From NCBI GenBank assembly GCA_013298455.1, contig JAAFHR010000170.1, positions 1 to 7,049 on the forward strand: a stretch of DNA of 7,049 nucleotides, written 5' to 3'. The stretch is from Betaproteobacteria bacterium. Lineage in GTDB: Bacteria; Pseudomonadota; Gammaproteobacteria; Burkholderiales; Casimicrobiaceae. Shown here piece after piece: positions 1 to 5,860 of this stretch (the stretch's first letter is position 1; each line of letters starts with the position of its first letter). The position numbers and the translations under genes are program-made. The notes beneath the pieces were generated by a model that saw only the letters and a program-made list of their open reading frames with translations, ran no database searches and was not told the origin of the DNA.

Positions 1-20
1 TATGGGTGTTCTGTTCTTAT

Positions 21-90
21 CCGTTCGCCCTGAGCTTGTCGAAGGGTTGGTGGCGCACGACCAAGGCTTCGACAAGCTCAGCCCGAACGG
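21..90. repeat. Divergent inverted repeat with a covarying hairpin in each arm
   Basis: Two 26-nt arms (21-46 and 65-90) are inverted copies separated by 18 nt. They match except at two CC/GG pairs. The outer 7 bases CCGTTCG (21-27) pair with CGAACGG (84-90). Each arm also folds locally: CCCT (28-31) with AGGG (43-46), and GGCT (65-68) with AGCC (80-83). Both enclose the same 11-nt loop, GAGCTTGTCGA, read on the minus strand for the second arm. The differences between arms therefore preserve the local hairpins and break the long-range pairing. From memory, sequences of this type are abundant interspersed palindromic repeats in many proteobacterial genomes. No coding sequence overlaps it. Confidence 0.85.
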
Positions 91-115
91 GCTTGTTGCT
101 TAGTTGTAGCGAAAG

Positions 116-141
116 AAAAGGCCGCACGCTGGCGGCCTTTT
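116..141 (-). terminator. Rho-independent terminator of the TAXI gene
   Basis: A perfect 10-bp stem AAAAGGCCGC / GCGGCCTTTT has a 6-nt loop at 126-131. It begins 24 nt after the stop codon of the TAXI gene. On the minus strand the stem ends in TTTT followed by CTTTC, a normal intrinsic terminator. The A-run on the other side makes it potentially bidirectional. Confidence 0.85.
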
Positions 142-164
142 CACGTCTCGTGTCAAACGAACCG

Positions 165-1124
165 CTACTTCACTAACCCAACTTCTTTGTAAAACTTCTC
201 AGCACCCGGATGCAATGGAATGCCGGCACCTGCAACGGCGTTTTGACGAACGATCGATTTGCCTTTGGCGTGACCGCTGTCGAGCTGTTTGCGGGTGTTG
301 TCATTCCACAGCGCTTTGGTGATGTTGTAGACAAGCGTGGCGTCTTGCTTGGCGCTCGTTACCCATTGCGCACCAACGGAGAGTGTTTTCACTGCGGCTA
401 CGCCTTTGTAGGTGTCGGCAGGAATGGTGTCGGCGCTGTAGAAGCCGAATTGCTTCGTGAGCTTTTCAGCTTCGGGACCGGTGATCGCCAAGATGTCAAT
501 GCCGCCCGTTGCGGCGAGTTCAGCAATCGCACCCGCTGGATAGCCGCCCACGAAGAAAAACGCGTCGAGTGAATTGTCTTTGAGCTTTTCGCCAGCGGCG
601 TTGGGCTTCAGATTTTCAACCTTGATGTCTTTTTCGCTCACGCCGTACGCGGCGAGGATTGTGCGGGCATTGACGAGCGTGCCGGAGCCGGGCTCATCGA
701 GCGAGACGCGTTTGCCTTTGAGATCAGCAATCGTTTTGATATTGGCGGCTTTGCGAACGACCAAGTGGAAACTTTCGGGATACAAGTTCGCGATCAAACG
801 AAGATCGGCGACTTTGGGTTTGCCTTCAAACGTGCCCGTGCCGGTAAACGCCCAAAACGCCACATCCGCCTGCGAGAAACCGCTCTCAGCGCCGCCGCCT
901 TGAATGGCGTTGACGTTGGCGACCGAGCCGTTGGACGCGACCGCAGTGGCCACCAAATTCGGAACAGCTGGCTGCGAAATCGCGTTGGCGATCAAGCCGC
1001 CGATGGGGTAATAGGTGCCCGCTGTGCCGCCGGTATTGATGCGGAAAAAAGTTTGCGCAGACGCGGCGGCGCTCAGGGCCAACGCGGTGGTGCCGAGCAG
1101 CGCGGCAATCAGAGTACGTTTCAT
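165..1124 (-). CDS. TAXI-family TRAP transporter solute-binding protein (periplasmic)
   Basis: Encodes 319 aa. Residues 1-23 form a signal peptide: MKRT, a hydrophobic run, then ASA|Q cleavage. The mature protein opens with FRINTGGTAGTYYPIGGLIA (27-46), the hallmark of the TAXI branch of TRAP binding proteins. It ends with IPLHPGAEKFYKEVG (302-316), also typical. Family knowledge: these proteins capture small organic acids in the periplasm for a DctQM-type sodium-driven permease. The substrate cannot be read from the sequence. No permease gene is nearby, so the protein is an orphan here or serves a permease encoded elsewhere. I chose the ATG at 1124 because an AAGGA site lies 7 nt upstream and the signal peptide starts directly there. 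An in-frame ATG at 1226 would bury the signal peptide behind 34 residues. A strong terminator follows the gene. Confidence 0.93.
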   Translation of the reverse strand: MKRTLIAALLGTTALALSAAASAQTFFRINTGGTAGTYYPIGGLIANAISQPAVPNLVATAVASNGSVANVNAIQGGGAESGFSQADVAFWAFTGTGTFEGKPKVADLRLIANLYPESFHLVVRKAANIKTIADLKGKRVSLDEPGSGTLVNARTILAAYGVSEKDIKVENLKPNAAGEKLKDNSLDAFFFVGGYPAGAIAELAATGGIDILAITGPEAEKLTKQFGFYSADTIPADTYKGVAAVKTLSVGAQWVTSAKQDATLVYNITKALWNDNTRKQLDSGHAKGKSIVRQNAVAGAGIPLHPGAEKFYKEVGLVK

Positions 1125-1131
1125 CGATGTG

Positions 1132-1136
1132 TCCTT
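1132..1136 (-). promoter_or_regulatory. Ribosome binding site that fixes the TAXI start
   Basis: AAGGA on the minus strand with 7 nt to the ATG at 1124. It decides between this start and the longer reading frame opening at 1226. Confidence 0.75.
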
Positions 1137-1184
1137 CAATCCAAAGAATTGAGCGCCAGCAAGCCATCGCAGCGCTTTGTATGG

Positions 1185-1212
1185 ATTGTAGGCTTGTGAA
1201 ACATTGGCGTAA
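1185..1212 (-). promoter_or_regulatory. Possible sigma-70 promoter for the TAXI gene
   Basis: On the minus strand TACAAT (1190-1185, five of six consensus bases) lies 16 nt after TTACGC (1212-1207), a poor -35 match. It is about 55 nt upstream of the ribosome binding site, a reasonable place for a promoter. The support is only motif similarity. Confidence 0.3.
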
Positions 1213-1236
1213 TGCGGTTTTCGCATGGACGAAACG

Positions 1237-1254
1237 CCCGGCGTTGTCGCCGGG
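1237..1254 (-). terminator. GC-rich hairpin, weak terminator candidate
   Basis: CCCGGCG (1237-1243) pairs perfectly with CGCCGGG (1248-1254) around a 4-nt loop. On the minus strand it is followed by CGTTTCG, so there is no real U-tract. It lies between the DegV gene and the TAXI gene and could limit read-through, or act in the leader of a transcript starting further upstream. Confidence 0.35.
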
Positions 1255-1324
1255 TCGGTTCGGAGCTAAGAACGATGCGGCAGCTTTGCGCTAGCCTCCG
1301 ATTCACCGCGCGTGAGGTGTTTTT

Positions 1325-1446
1325 ATTTTTGACGCAGATTACGCTGATTGCGCGGATTGCCGCTGATTAGTTAGAGCGATGCAACGATCAAGCAAAAAAT
1401 AATCGGCGTTCATCTGCGGCGAATCTGCGAAATCTGCGTTGAAAAA
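1325..1446. repeat. Long imperfect hairpin of CGCNGATT units (MITE-like intergenic repeat)
   Basis: The left arm (1325-1370) and the reverse complement of the right arm (1400-1446) both begin ATTTTT, then ACGCAGATT, and continue with degenerate units. The left arm has four consecutive CGCNGATT units spaced 9-10 nt apart (from 1333, 1342, 1351 and 1361). The right arm shows the same words in reverse (AATCTGCG and variants). About 29 nt separate the arms. No flanking duplication and no open frame was found. From memory, similar elements with repeated CGCAGATT words occur across diverse bacterial genomes. The rest of 1125-1502 holds only the promoter candidate and the small GC hairpin. Confidence 0.75.
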
Positions 1447-1502
1447 TCGGGCTGCACTCGCGCAGTTCATACCAAGCCGCCACCTCGAAGAGAGGACGCC
1501 CA

Positions 1503-2642
1503 TCACAGATCCAACGACTCACAAGCAAACCCCACCGACAGCGCGCCCGCGCCGACATTGAGTCCGCCGGTCATGCTCATCGTTGAGAGATGCAGCGTTA
1601 CGCCGCGCCGCATGCAGACTGATTCGAGCGCTACAAAGGCTGCGTTTTCGCGCACCTCGTCGATGTTGCCCGCATAGCTCACGGTGACGATGGGTGTGAT
1701 GAGTCCTTCTCGCACTTTGGCGATCACGATGTCCATCACGCGTTTGATCGCATCGTCGTAGCCGCGTACTTTCATGCAGGGCTCGGTTTTTCCGGCGTGC
1801 GCATGAACGACCGCTTTGATGTCGAGCATCTTGCCAACGTTGTAGGTGAGCCAGCCGACTGAGTTGTCGCCTTTGATCTTGGCGCGGCTGTAGAGATAGA
1901 ACAAATCTTTCGGCACAACGAGCGTGTGCACGTAATGGCGAAGCGTGTCGAGATGCGTCGTTAGCTTCGTTGCGCTCATGCCGGCGTTGAGTTGGCGCAC
2001 GGCTTCGGCCACCAACACGCCCTGTCCGGCAAACACCGTTTCCGAATCCACGACCCACATTTTGAAAGGCTCGTGAATGCCCATATTGCGGCGCACGCGG
2101 CCATGCATCAACATCAAATTCTGCGCGGCGGCTAGCGAATTCATGTAAATCTTGGAGCGGCTCGAAGCAATCGCGACTTCGATCACGGTGTTGATTTCTT
2201 TGCGCAAATTCGATTGCACAAAGTCCCGCGTTTCAATGGGCGACAGCGGTTCGCTTTGCGCGCGCATGCCTTTGGTGGCGATATCTTTTCGAAAAAATTC
2301 GAGCGTGTCGAATTCATCATGCAGATCGACCAAATGCCAATCGTCCACATGAATTTTGATTGGTAACACCGCCACGCCATTCGCGGCGAGCCACTCGGCG
2401 GGCAGGTCACACGCTGCGTCGGTGATGAGTAAGGTGTCGCGAACGCTATCAGCCTGCGGCACGCTCGAAAGCGGAGCGCGCAACGTGGTGGGCAAGCGAT
2501 GCACGTTGTCGCCTCGAAGCGGCGGATCGATGGGTTTCGGCAGCCCGCCATGCGCGCTGTACGCATAAGCATCGCTCGAATATTTCGCGGGATTGGCGCG
2601 CAGGGGCATACCCACAGCCGCCATCGGCTGAGCGTTCAACAT
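1503..2642 (-). CDS. DegV family protein with N-terminal extension
   Basis: Encodes 379 aa. The DegV domain runs from about residue 69 to the end. It shows LLITDAACDLP (71-81), AQSEPLSPIE (128-137, matching the TSQPSP region), ASSRSKIYMNSLAAAQ (159-174), WVVDSETVFAGQG (196-208), LFYLYSRAKI (247-256) and GGLNVGAGALSVGF (359-372). Known DegV/FakB proteins bind one fatty acid in the cytoplasm. In Firmicutes they present it to the kinase FakA; the role in Betaproteobacteria is unclear and no fakA-like gene is present here. The usual length is about 280-300 aa. The extra 65-70 residues are proline-rich, of low hydrophobicity, and look neither like a signal peptide nor a membrane segment. The ATG at 2642 has AAAGGA 8 nt upstream, so the extension is probably translated. 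Family assignment is firm; function is not. Confidence 0.9.
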   Translation of the reverse strand: MLNAQPMAAVGMPLRANPAKYSSDAYAYSAHGGLPKPIDPPLRGDNVHRLPTTLRAPLSSVPQADSVRDTLLITDAACDLPAEWLAANGVAVLPIKIHVDDWHLVDLHDEFDTLEFFRKDIATKGMRAQSEPLSPIETRDFVQSNLRKEINTVIEVAIASSRSKIYMNSLAAAQNLMLMHGRVRRNMGIHEPFKMWVVDSETVFAGQGVLVAEAVRQLNAGMSATKLTTHLDTLRHYVHTLVVPKDLFYLYSRAKIKGDNSVGWLTYNVGKMLDIKAVVHAHAGKTEPCMKVRGYDDAIKRVMDIVIAKVREGLITPIVTVSYAGNIDEVRENAAFVALESVCMRRGVTLHLSTMSMTGGLNVGAGALSVGFACESLDL

Positions 2643-2650
2643 GGTGATCG

Positions 2651-2656
2651 TCCTTT
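2651..2656 (-). promoter_or_regulatory. Ribosome binding site of the DegV gene
   Basis: AAAGGA on the minus strand, 8 nt before the ATG at 2642. It supports the long form of the protein over internal starts at Met7 or Met12. Confidence 0.75.
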
Positions 2657-2800
2657 GAATTCAGCGCTGCGGCACGATGCGCGCAATCAGCTGGTTATGT
2701 GTAGAGACGAGGAATCGGCGCGATTTGTGACATGCTCTCAACTTATACGTGAAACGCCATATTAATGTTGGGGTTGTGCCTATTTTTTTTATTTATTGAG

Positions 2801-2847
2801 TAACAATATAAACGCTCGCTAGCCCTGATGATTATTGGCTAGCAGCG
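2801..2847 (-). terminator. Hairpin terminator after the dockerin-like gene
   Basis: GCTAGCC (2818-2824) pairs with GGCTAGC (2837-2843) around a 12-nt loop. The stem is extended by CGCT (2813-2816) with AGCG (2844-2847) across one bulged C. Read on the minus strand it is followed by TTTATATTGTT, an interrupted U-rich tail. It lies 66 nt beyond the stop at 2913. Two further small dyads (AACAGT/ACTGTT at 2849-2868 and GTTCGA/TCGAAC at 2871-2904) sit between stop and hairpin. The AT-rich stretch 2761-2815 may also hold the DegV promoter, but I could not find a convincing -35/-10 pair. Confidence 0.5.
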
Positions 2848-2912
2848 AAACAGTTAGGACGCACTGTTCTGTTCGAATCTGCATCTCGATGACGCTGCTC
2901 GAACGGCCGACC

Positions 2913-4073
2913 TTACGGCACTAACGCACCCAGATACGCCTCAAGATCGATCGCGTCAGTTCGTGGCGCGCCCGGCTTCGCGGCGGAGCTCAATGCGGCG
3001 CCTCGAAAACCCAGTAGGTAGCGAACGATCAGCAAACCGTCGGTTTGTGGAAGGGCCGACCCATCGCCGTCCACATCAATGCCGTCTGTCGTCATTGCCG
3101 GGCAAACCAGCGTCCAAGTTCGTATGGGGCCGGGTGTTGTTCCTGGTGTTTCGTTGCAGCTGAGCGAGACGATTGCGGTGACCTTGGGTCGAGCGCACGA
3201 CAAGCCAATGCTGCCGCTCGTGTTGGAGGTGTTGTAGAGACCGTTGGAGGGCACCAACGAAGTTGTAAACGCAGATCCACCCGAGCCAGTCACGGCACAG
3301 TTCGAGAGCGTGGTCTGTCCGCTGCCAAACGCGCCAGCGCCACTCACCGCGATGCTCGCCGTGCCCACGCGAAAGTTGCCGCCCGTCAAGGTGATGATCG
3401 ATCCCGCTGTAGGTGAATAGCTCATGGCGGGCGACGCGCTGGTGGTCGCATCGGTGATGAGCGTGGTGATGGTTACCTGCCCGCCGCCCGTGGATGGAGG
3501 CGAGAGCGCCGAGGGGTTGCTGGCGATGCTGTAGCGAATGCCGCCAATCGAAACGGTGTTGGGTACGCTCCAGGTAATCGTTGCCGACGAGGCTGTGCCC
3601 GAGATCGCGCCCGTGATCACGCCGCCGGAGATGCTGCCGAATCCCGCTGAGGGCAAGGTTTGCGCCAAATTAATGTAGACGTTAAGCCCCGCAAGCGACT
3701 GCGAGCTGCAAGCCGCGCCGCCGCCAACGCAGCTCACCACAAGCGTTCCCAGCGAGGCGAAGGTCGACGGATTGGCGTTGACCGTGGACGACGCAACCGG
3801 CAAAAACTGTAAGGTGACGCTGCCGCCAAGGGTTTGCTGCGCCACACCGCAGCCACTTGCGCCAACGCAAACTTGTGTTGCAGTGGTGGAAAAGGTAACG
3901 ATGGCGGCCTGCGCCGCCTGTAGGGTGAGCGAAGTCAAGAGCACGAAAGCCGCTCGCAACCAGTACCGTTGGGAATGCCGTCGAGTCGCCGCGATCACAG
4001 CGCCAAGCTGACCCCGAAAACGCGCTAGCCGAGCGCAGATCGAAAGTTCGCGACCGAATAGTTTGCGTTTCAT
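2913..4073 (-). CDS. Secreted protein with one C-terminal dockerin-like module
   Basis: Encodes 386 aa. A basic N-terminal region of about 39 residues precedes a hydrophobic core, AAFVLLTSLTLQ (41-52), and AQA|A cleavage near residue 56, so it is exported with an unusually long n-region. The body (57-325) is rich in Ser, Thr, Gly and Ala, with scattered cysteines, like an extracellular beta-rich protein; I recognise no named domain there. Residues 331-386 hold DVDGDG, then TDGLLIVRYLLGFRG, then a short helix-like tail ending LEAYLGALVP. DxDGDG resembles an EF-hand-type calcium loop as in type I dockerins. The same module occurs twice in the gene at 6006-7049. The start at 4073 has GGGGG 4 nt upstream, a short spacing, but no better start is visible. 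Binding partner and role are unknown. Confidence 0.85.
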   Translation of the reverse strand: MKRKLFGRELSICARLARFRGQLGAVIAATRRHSQRYWLRAAFVLLTSLTLQAAQAAIVTFSTTATQVCVGASGCGVAQQTLGGSVTLQFLPVASSTVNANPSTFASLGTLVVSCVGGGAACSSQSLAGLNVYINLAQTLPSAGFGSISGGVITGAISGTASSATITWSVPNTVSIGGIRYSIASNPSALSPPSTGGGQVTITTLITDATTSASPAMSYSPTAGSIITLTGGNFRVGTASIAVSGAGAFGSGQTTLSNCAVTGSGGSAFTTSLVPSNGLYNTSNTSGSIGLSCARPKVTAIVSLSCNETPGTTPGPIRTWTLVCPAMTTDGIDVDGDGSALPQTDGLLIVRYLLGFRGAALSSAAKPGAPRTDAIDLEAYLGALVP

Positions 4074-4121
4074 GTGTCCCCCGTTCCGTTAAACGGCATT
4101 AGCCTGAACGTACCGACAAAT

Positions 4122-4151
4122 AGTGTCGGCCTAGACGTGGCGTTTCGTCAA
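4122..4151 (-). promoter_or_regulatory. Possible promoter with overlapping dyad for the dockerin-like gene
   Basis: On the minus strand TTGACG (4151-4146) is a five-of-six -35 match. The best -10 at acceptable spacing (18 nt) is GACACT (4127-4122), a weak match. A perfect dyad CCGACA / TGTCGG (4113-4118 and 4124-4129, 5-nt loop) overlaps this -10, so it could be an operator or fold at the start of the transcript. Another short dyad, CCGTTAAACGG, lies at 4086-4096 just upstream of the ribosome binding site. No experimental or comparative support is available. Confidence 0.3.
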
Positions 4152-4283
4152 GAGAATTTTCTGGTGGCCGGAGCTAAGTCGAACGCTTATCAATCAGTCC
4201 GTCTATCGCTTTTTTTGATTTTCAATTGCTTTGATGTCGATTGAAGACGCTAAGTCAGGGCGCGACAAGCGCCGCGCCGCAAA

Positions 4284-4474
4284 AAAGTAAACCTGATTAT
4301 CAACATGACTCAGATGAGAGGCTCGTCATCCTGAGCAGAGCGAAGGATCAGCAACGCACCCAGTGCACTCCCTACGGCCAGATCTGCGTGCCGCCTGATG
4401 TTTCGCTCCGCTCAACATGACAACGCGTCGCGTTGAACCTAGTTCTGAGTCACGTTGATAATCAGGAAAGTAAA
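4284..4474. mobile_element. MITE-like non-coding element with 23-bp TIRs and 8-bp target duplication
   Basis: The element proper is 4292-4466 (175 bp). Its left end (4292-4314) starts CCTGATTATCAAC. The right end (4444-4466) is its reverse complement with one mismatch in 23 (A4305 versus the complement of C4453). Immediately outside both ends is the same octamer AAAGTAAA (4284-4291 and 4467-4474), a target-site duplication. It has no transposase and no credible open frame, so it must have been mobilised in trans. The interior carries a second nested inverted repeat (separate entry). It sits 22 nt beyond the target duplication from the Bug/TctC stop codon. I do not recognise which insertion-sequence family these ends belong to. 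Confidence 0.85.
4325..4421. repeat. Nested inverted repeat with covarying hairpins inside the MITE
   Basis: Two 25-nt inverted arms, 4325-4349 and 4397-4421, are separated by 47 nt. Each arm folds on its own: ATCCT (4328-4332) with AGGAT (4344-4348), and ATGTT (4398-4402) with AACAT (4414-4418). Loops are 11 nt: GAGCAGAGCGA and, on the minus strand, GAGCGGAGCGA. The stem bases CC/GG in one arm become GT/AC in the other, keeping local pairing. The fold and loop pattern match the repeat at 21-90. Confidence 0.8.
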
Positions 4475-4496
4475 TAACCTACGCAGAGACGCCCGC

Positions 4497-5462
4497 TCAA
4501 TCGAGCTTAATCTGCCCCGCCGCAATCACTCGCCGCCATTTCTCTGCTTCCGTTTTCATGAGCGCAGAGAGCGCGGCGGGTGTGCCGCCCACGGGCTCGG
4601 CACCTTGCGATGCGAAGCGCTCTTTCACATCCGCGCTTTGCACGGCGGCGGCCATTTCGCGCTGCAGGCGATCCACGATGTCGCGCGGTGTGCCCGCTGG
4701 GGCATAGAGCCCGAAGTAGGTGTCGACCACGTAAACTGGCAAACCGGATTGGGTGACCGTTGGCACGTCGGGGAGCAAGCTGGAGCGCTTGGCGGACGTG
4801 ACCGCGAGCGCACGTACTTTGCCGCCTTTGATGTGCGGCAACGCCGACACAATCGAATCGAACAGCATCTGCGTTTGCCCGCTGATCAAATCAGGAATCG
4901 CCAGCGCCGTGCCTTTGTAGGGCACGTGGGCGATATCGGTTTTCGAATTGAGTTTGAAGAGCTCGGATTGCAGATGAATGATCGTGCCGTTGCCGCTCGA
5001 TGCGTAGTTGAGCTTGCCGGGCTGTGCTTTAGCGAGCGCGATCAATTCGCCCACGTCTTTGGCGGGCAAGCTGTTGGTCACGATCAACACATTGGTCGCG
5101 GTGGCCACTTCGCCGATTGGCGCGAAGTCTTTTTCCACGTTGTACGCAATGGATTTGTAGAGCGATGGCGCGATGGAATGCGTTGAAGTCGTGGCGATCA
5201 AGAGCGTGTAACCATCAGGCGCGGCTTTGGTGAGCTCGGTGGAGCCCAGCGTGCCACCCGCGCCGGGTTTGTTGTCCACCACAATGGCTTGCCCTAGCTG
5301 CGCGCTCATCTTTTGCGCCAAGGTGCGGCCGATGATATCCGTCGCGCCGCCCGCCGGAAACGGCACGATCAGGCGAATGGGCTTGTTGGGATAGGGTTGG
5401 GCGACGGTGAGCGTTGTGATGCTGAGCGCGGCGAGTACGGTGAGTAGGATGCGCGATTTCAT
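4497..5462 (-). CDS. Bug/TctC-family periplasmic solute-binding protein
   Basis: Encodes 321 aa, the usual family length. Residues 1-21 are a signal peptide ending LTVA|Q. The mature start YPNKPIRLIVPFPAGGATDI (24-43) is the classic Bug signature. It is followed by VVDNKPGAGGTLGS (61-74), PDGYTLL (82-88), HVPYKGTA (179-186), PDVPTVTQSGLP (231-242) and GLYAPAGTP (251-259). Family knowledge: these proteins bind carboxylates or similar small molecules in the periplasm and feed TctAB permeases; many are orphans or act in sensing. No tctA or tctB is present, and the ligand cannot be inferred. GAAGG lies 8 nt before the ATG at 5462. The frame stays open to 5681, but that extension is translated repeat DNA. 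The MITE follows the stop codon. Confidence 0.94.
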   Translation of the reverse strand: MKSRILLTVLAALSITTLTVAQPYPNKPIRLIVPFPAGGATDIIGRTLAQKMSAQLGQAIVVDNKPGAGGTLGSTELTKAAPDGYTLLIATTSTHSIAPSLYKSIAYNVEKDFAPIGEVATATNVLIVTNSLPAKDVGELIALAKAQPGKLNYASSGNGTIIHLQSELFKLNSKTDIAHVPYKGTALAIPDLISGQTQMLFDSIVSALPHIKGGKVRALAVTSAKRSSLLPDVPTVTQSGLPVYVVDTYFGLYAPAGTPRDIVDRLQREMAAAVQSADVKERFASQGAEPVGGTPAALSALMKTEAEKWRRVIAAGQIKLD

Positions 5463-5470
5463 GACGAAAG

Positions 5471-5475
5471 CCTTC
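5471..5475 (-). promoter_or_regulatory. Ribosome binding site that fixes the Bug/TctC start
   Basis: GAAGG on the minus strand, 8 nt before the ATG at 5462. The signal peptide begins at that ATG, so the upstream 73 in-frame codons, largely repeat-derived, are not part of the gene. Confidence 0.75.
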
Positions 5476-5533
5476 AGTGAGCGATTCGAAGTGAGGACGA
5501 GTGTAAGCCGCTTCCCCTGAGTGCAGGAAAGGC

Positions 5534-5655
5534 GAGTTTCCAGCTGCCGTCCCCTCTCCCGCGGGCGGGAGAGGGTTAGGGTGAGGGTGTCGTTGAGAAA
5601 CAGCGCAACTCGCCATCGCAACTCAACCACGCGCGCTTCAGTCGCACCAGCCCTC
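5534..5655. repeat. 122-bp intergenic direct repeat, copy 1
   Basis: This copy matches 5739-5860 at about 114 of 122 positions by my count, with no gaps. It contains a perfect 11-bp stem, CCCTCTCCCGC (5552-5562) with GCGGGAGAGGG (5565-5575), followed by GGTTAGGGTGAGGGTG-like sequence. The tail then includes CGCAACTC twice. It creates spurious open frames on both strands. The hairpin-plus-tail resembles, from memory, a widespread interspersed palindromic repeat of proteobacteria. Confidence 0.9.
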
Positions 5656-5681
5656 TTACACACCACCACCCTCATCCCCAA

Positions 5682-5707
5682 CCCTTCTCCCGCCTGCGGG
5701 AGAAGGG
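5682..5707. repeat. Related palindrome in inverted orientation
   Basis: CCCTTCTCCCGC (5682-5693) pairs perfectly with GCGGGAGAAGGG (5696-5707), a 12-bp stem. It is preceded by CCCTCATCCCCA, the reverse complement of the kind of tail that follows the hairpins in the two 122-bp copies. It is thus a diverged third member of the same hairpin-plus-tail family, facing the other way, between the two direct copies. Confidence 0.75.
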
Positions 5708-5738
5708 AGCCGCGTCAGTTGAAATTCGGCGGCGAAGG

Positions 5739-5860
5739 GAGTTTTCGGCTGTCGTCCCCTCTCCCGAGGGCGGGAGAGGGTTAGGGTGAGGGTGTCGTTG
5801 AGAAACAGCGCAATTCGCCATCGCAACTCAATCACGCGCGCTTCAGTCGCGTCAGCCCTC
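5739..5860. repeat. 122-bp intergenic direct repeat, copy 2
   Basis: Direct copy of 5534-5655, offset by 205 bp, with 8 substitutions counted by eye and most of them transitions. Its hairpin is CCCTCTCCCG (5757-5766) with CGGGAGAGGG (5771-5780). Together with copy 1 and the inverted palindrome it fills most of the 543-base gap between the Bug/TctC gene and the upstream secreted-protein gene. I find no gene in this gap. Confidence 0.9.

Noticed and set aside
210..903. Plus-strand open frames opposite the TAXI gene
   Set aside because: They are antisense to a clear family member and show no recognisable motifs.
1125..1226. Longer start for the TAXI gene at 1226
   Set aside because: It adds 34 residues ahead of a complete signal peptide, while AAGGA sits 7 nt before the ATG at 1124.
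4259..4286. GGCGCG/CGCGCC hairpin followed by an A-run
   Set aside because: On the minus strand the T-run precedes the hairpin, so it cannot act as an intrinsic terminator for the minus-strand genes, and no plus-strand gene leads into it.
4455..5186. 243-codon plus-strand open frame
   Set aside because: It runs antisense through the well-supported Bug/TctC gene and begins inside the MITE right end; the peptide looks like a reverse-frame shadow.
5571..5590. Telomere-like GGGTTAGGGTGAGGG
   Set aside because: It is part of the hairpin-plus-tail interspersed repeat and is not a tandem TTAGGG array.
5463..5681. Longer start for the Bug/TctC gene at 5681
   Set aside because: Much of the extension is translated 122-bp repeat DNA (DTLTLTLSRPRERG-type peptide), and the signal peptide and ribosome binding site support 5462.
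5534..5860. CRISPR array
   Set aside because: There are only two long, imperfect copies with an inverted relative between them and no uniform spacers.
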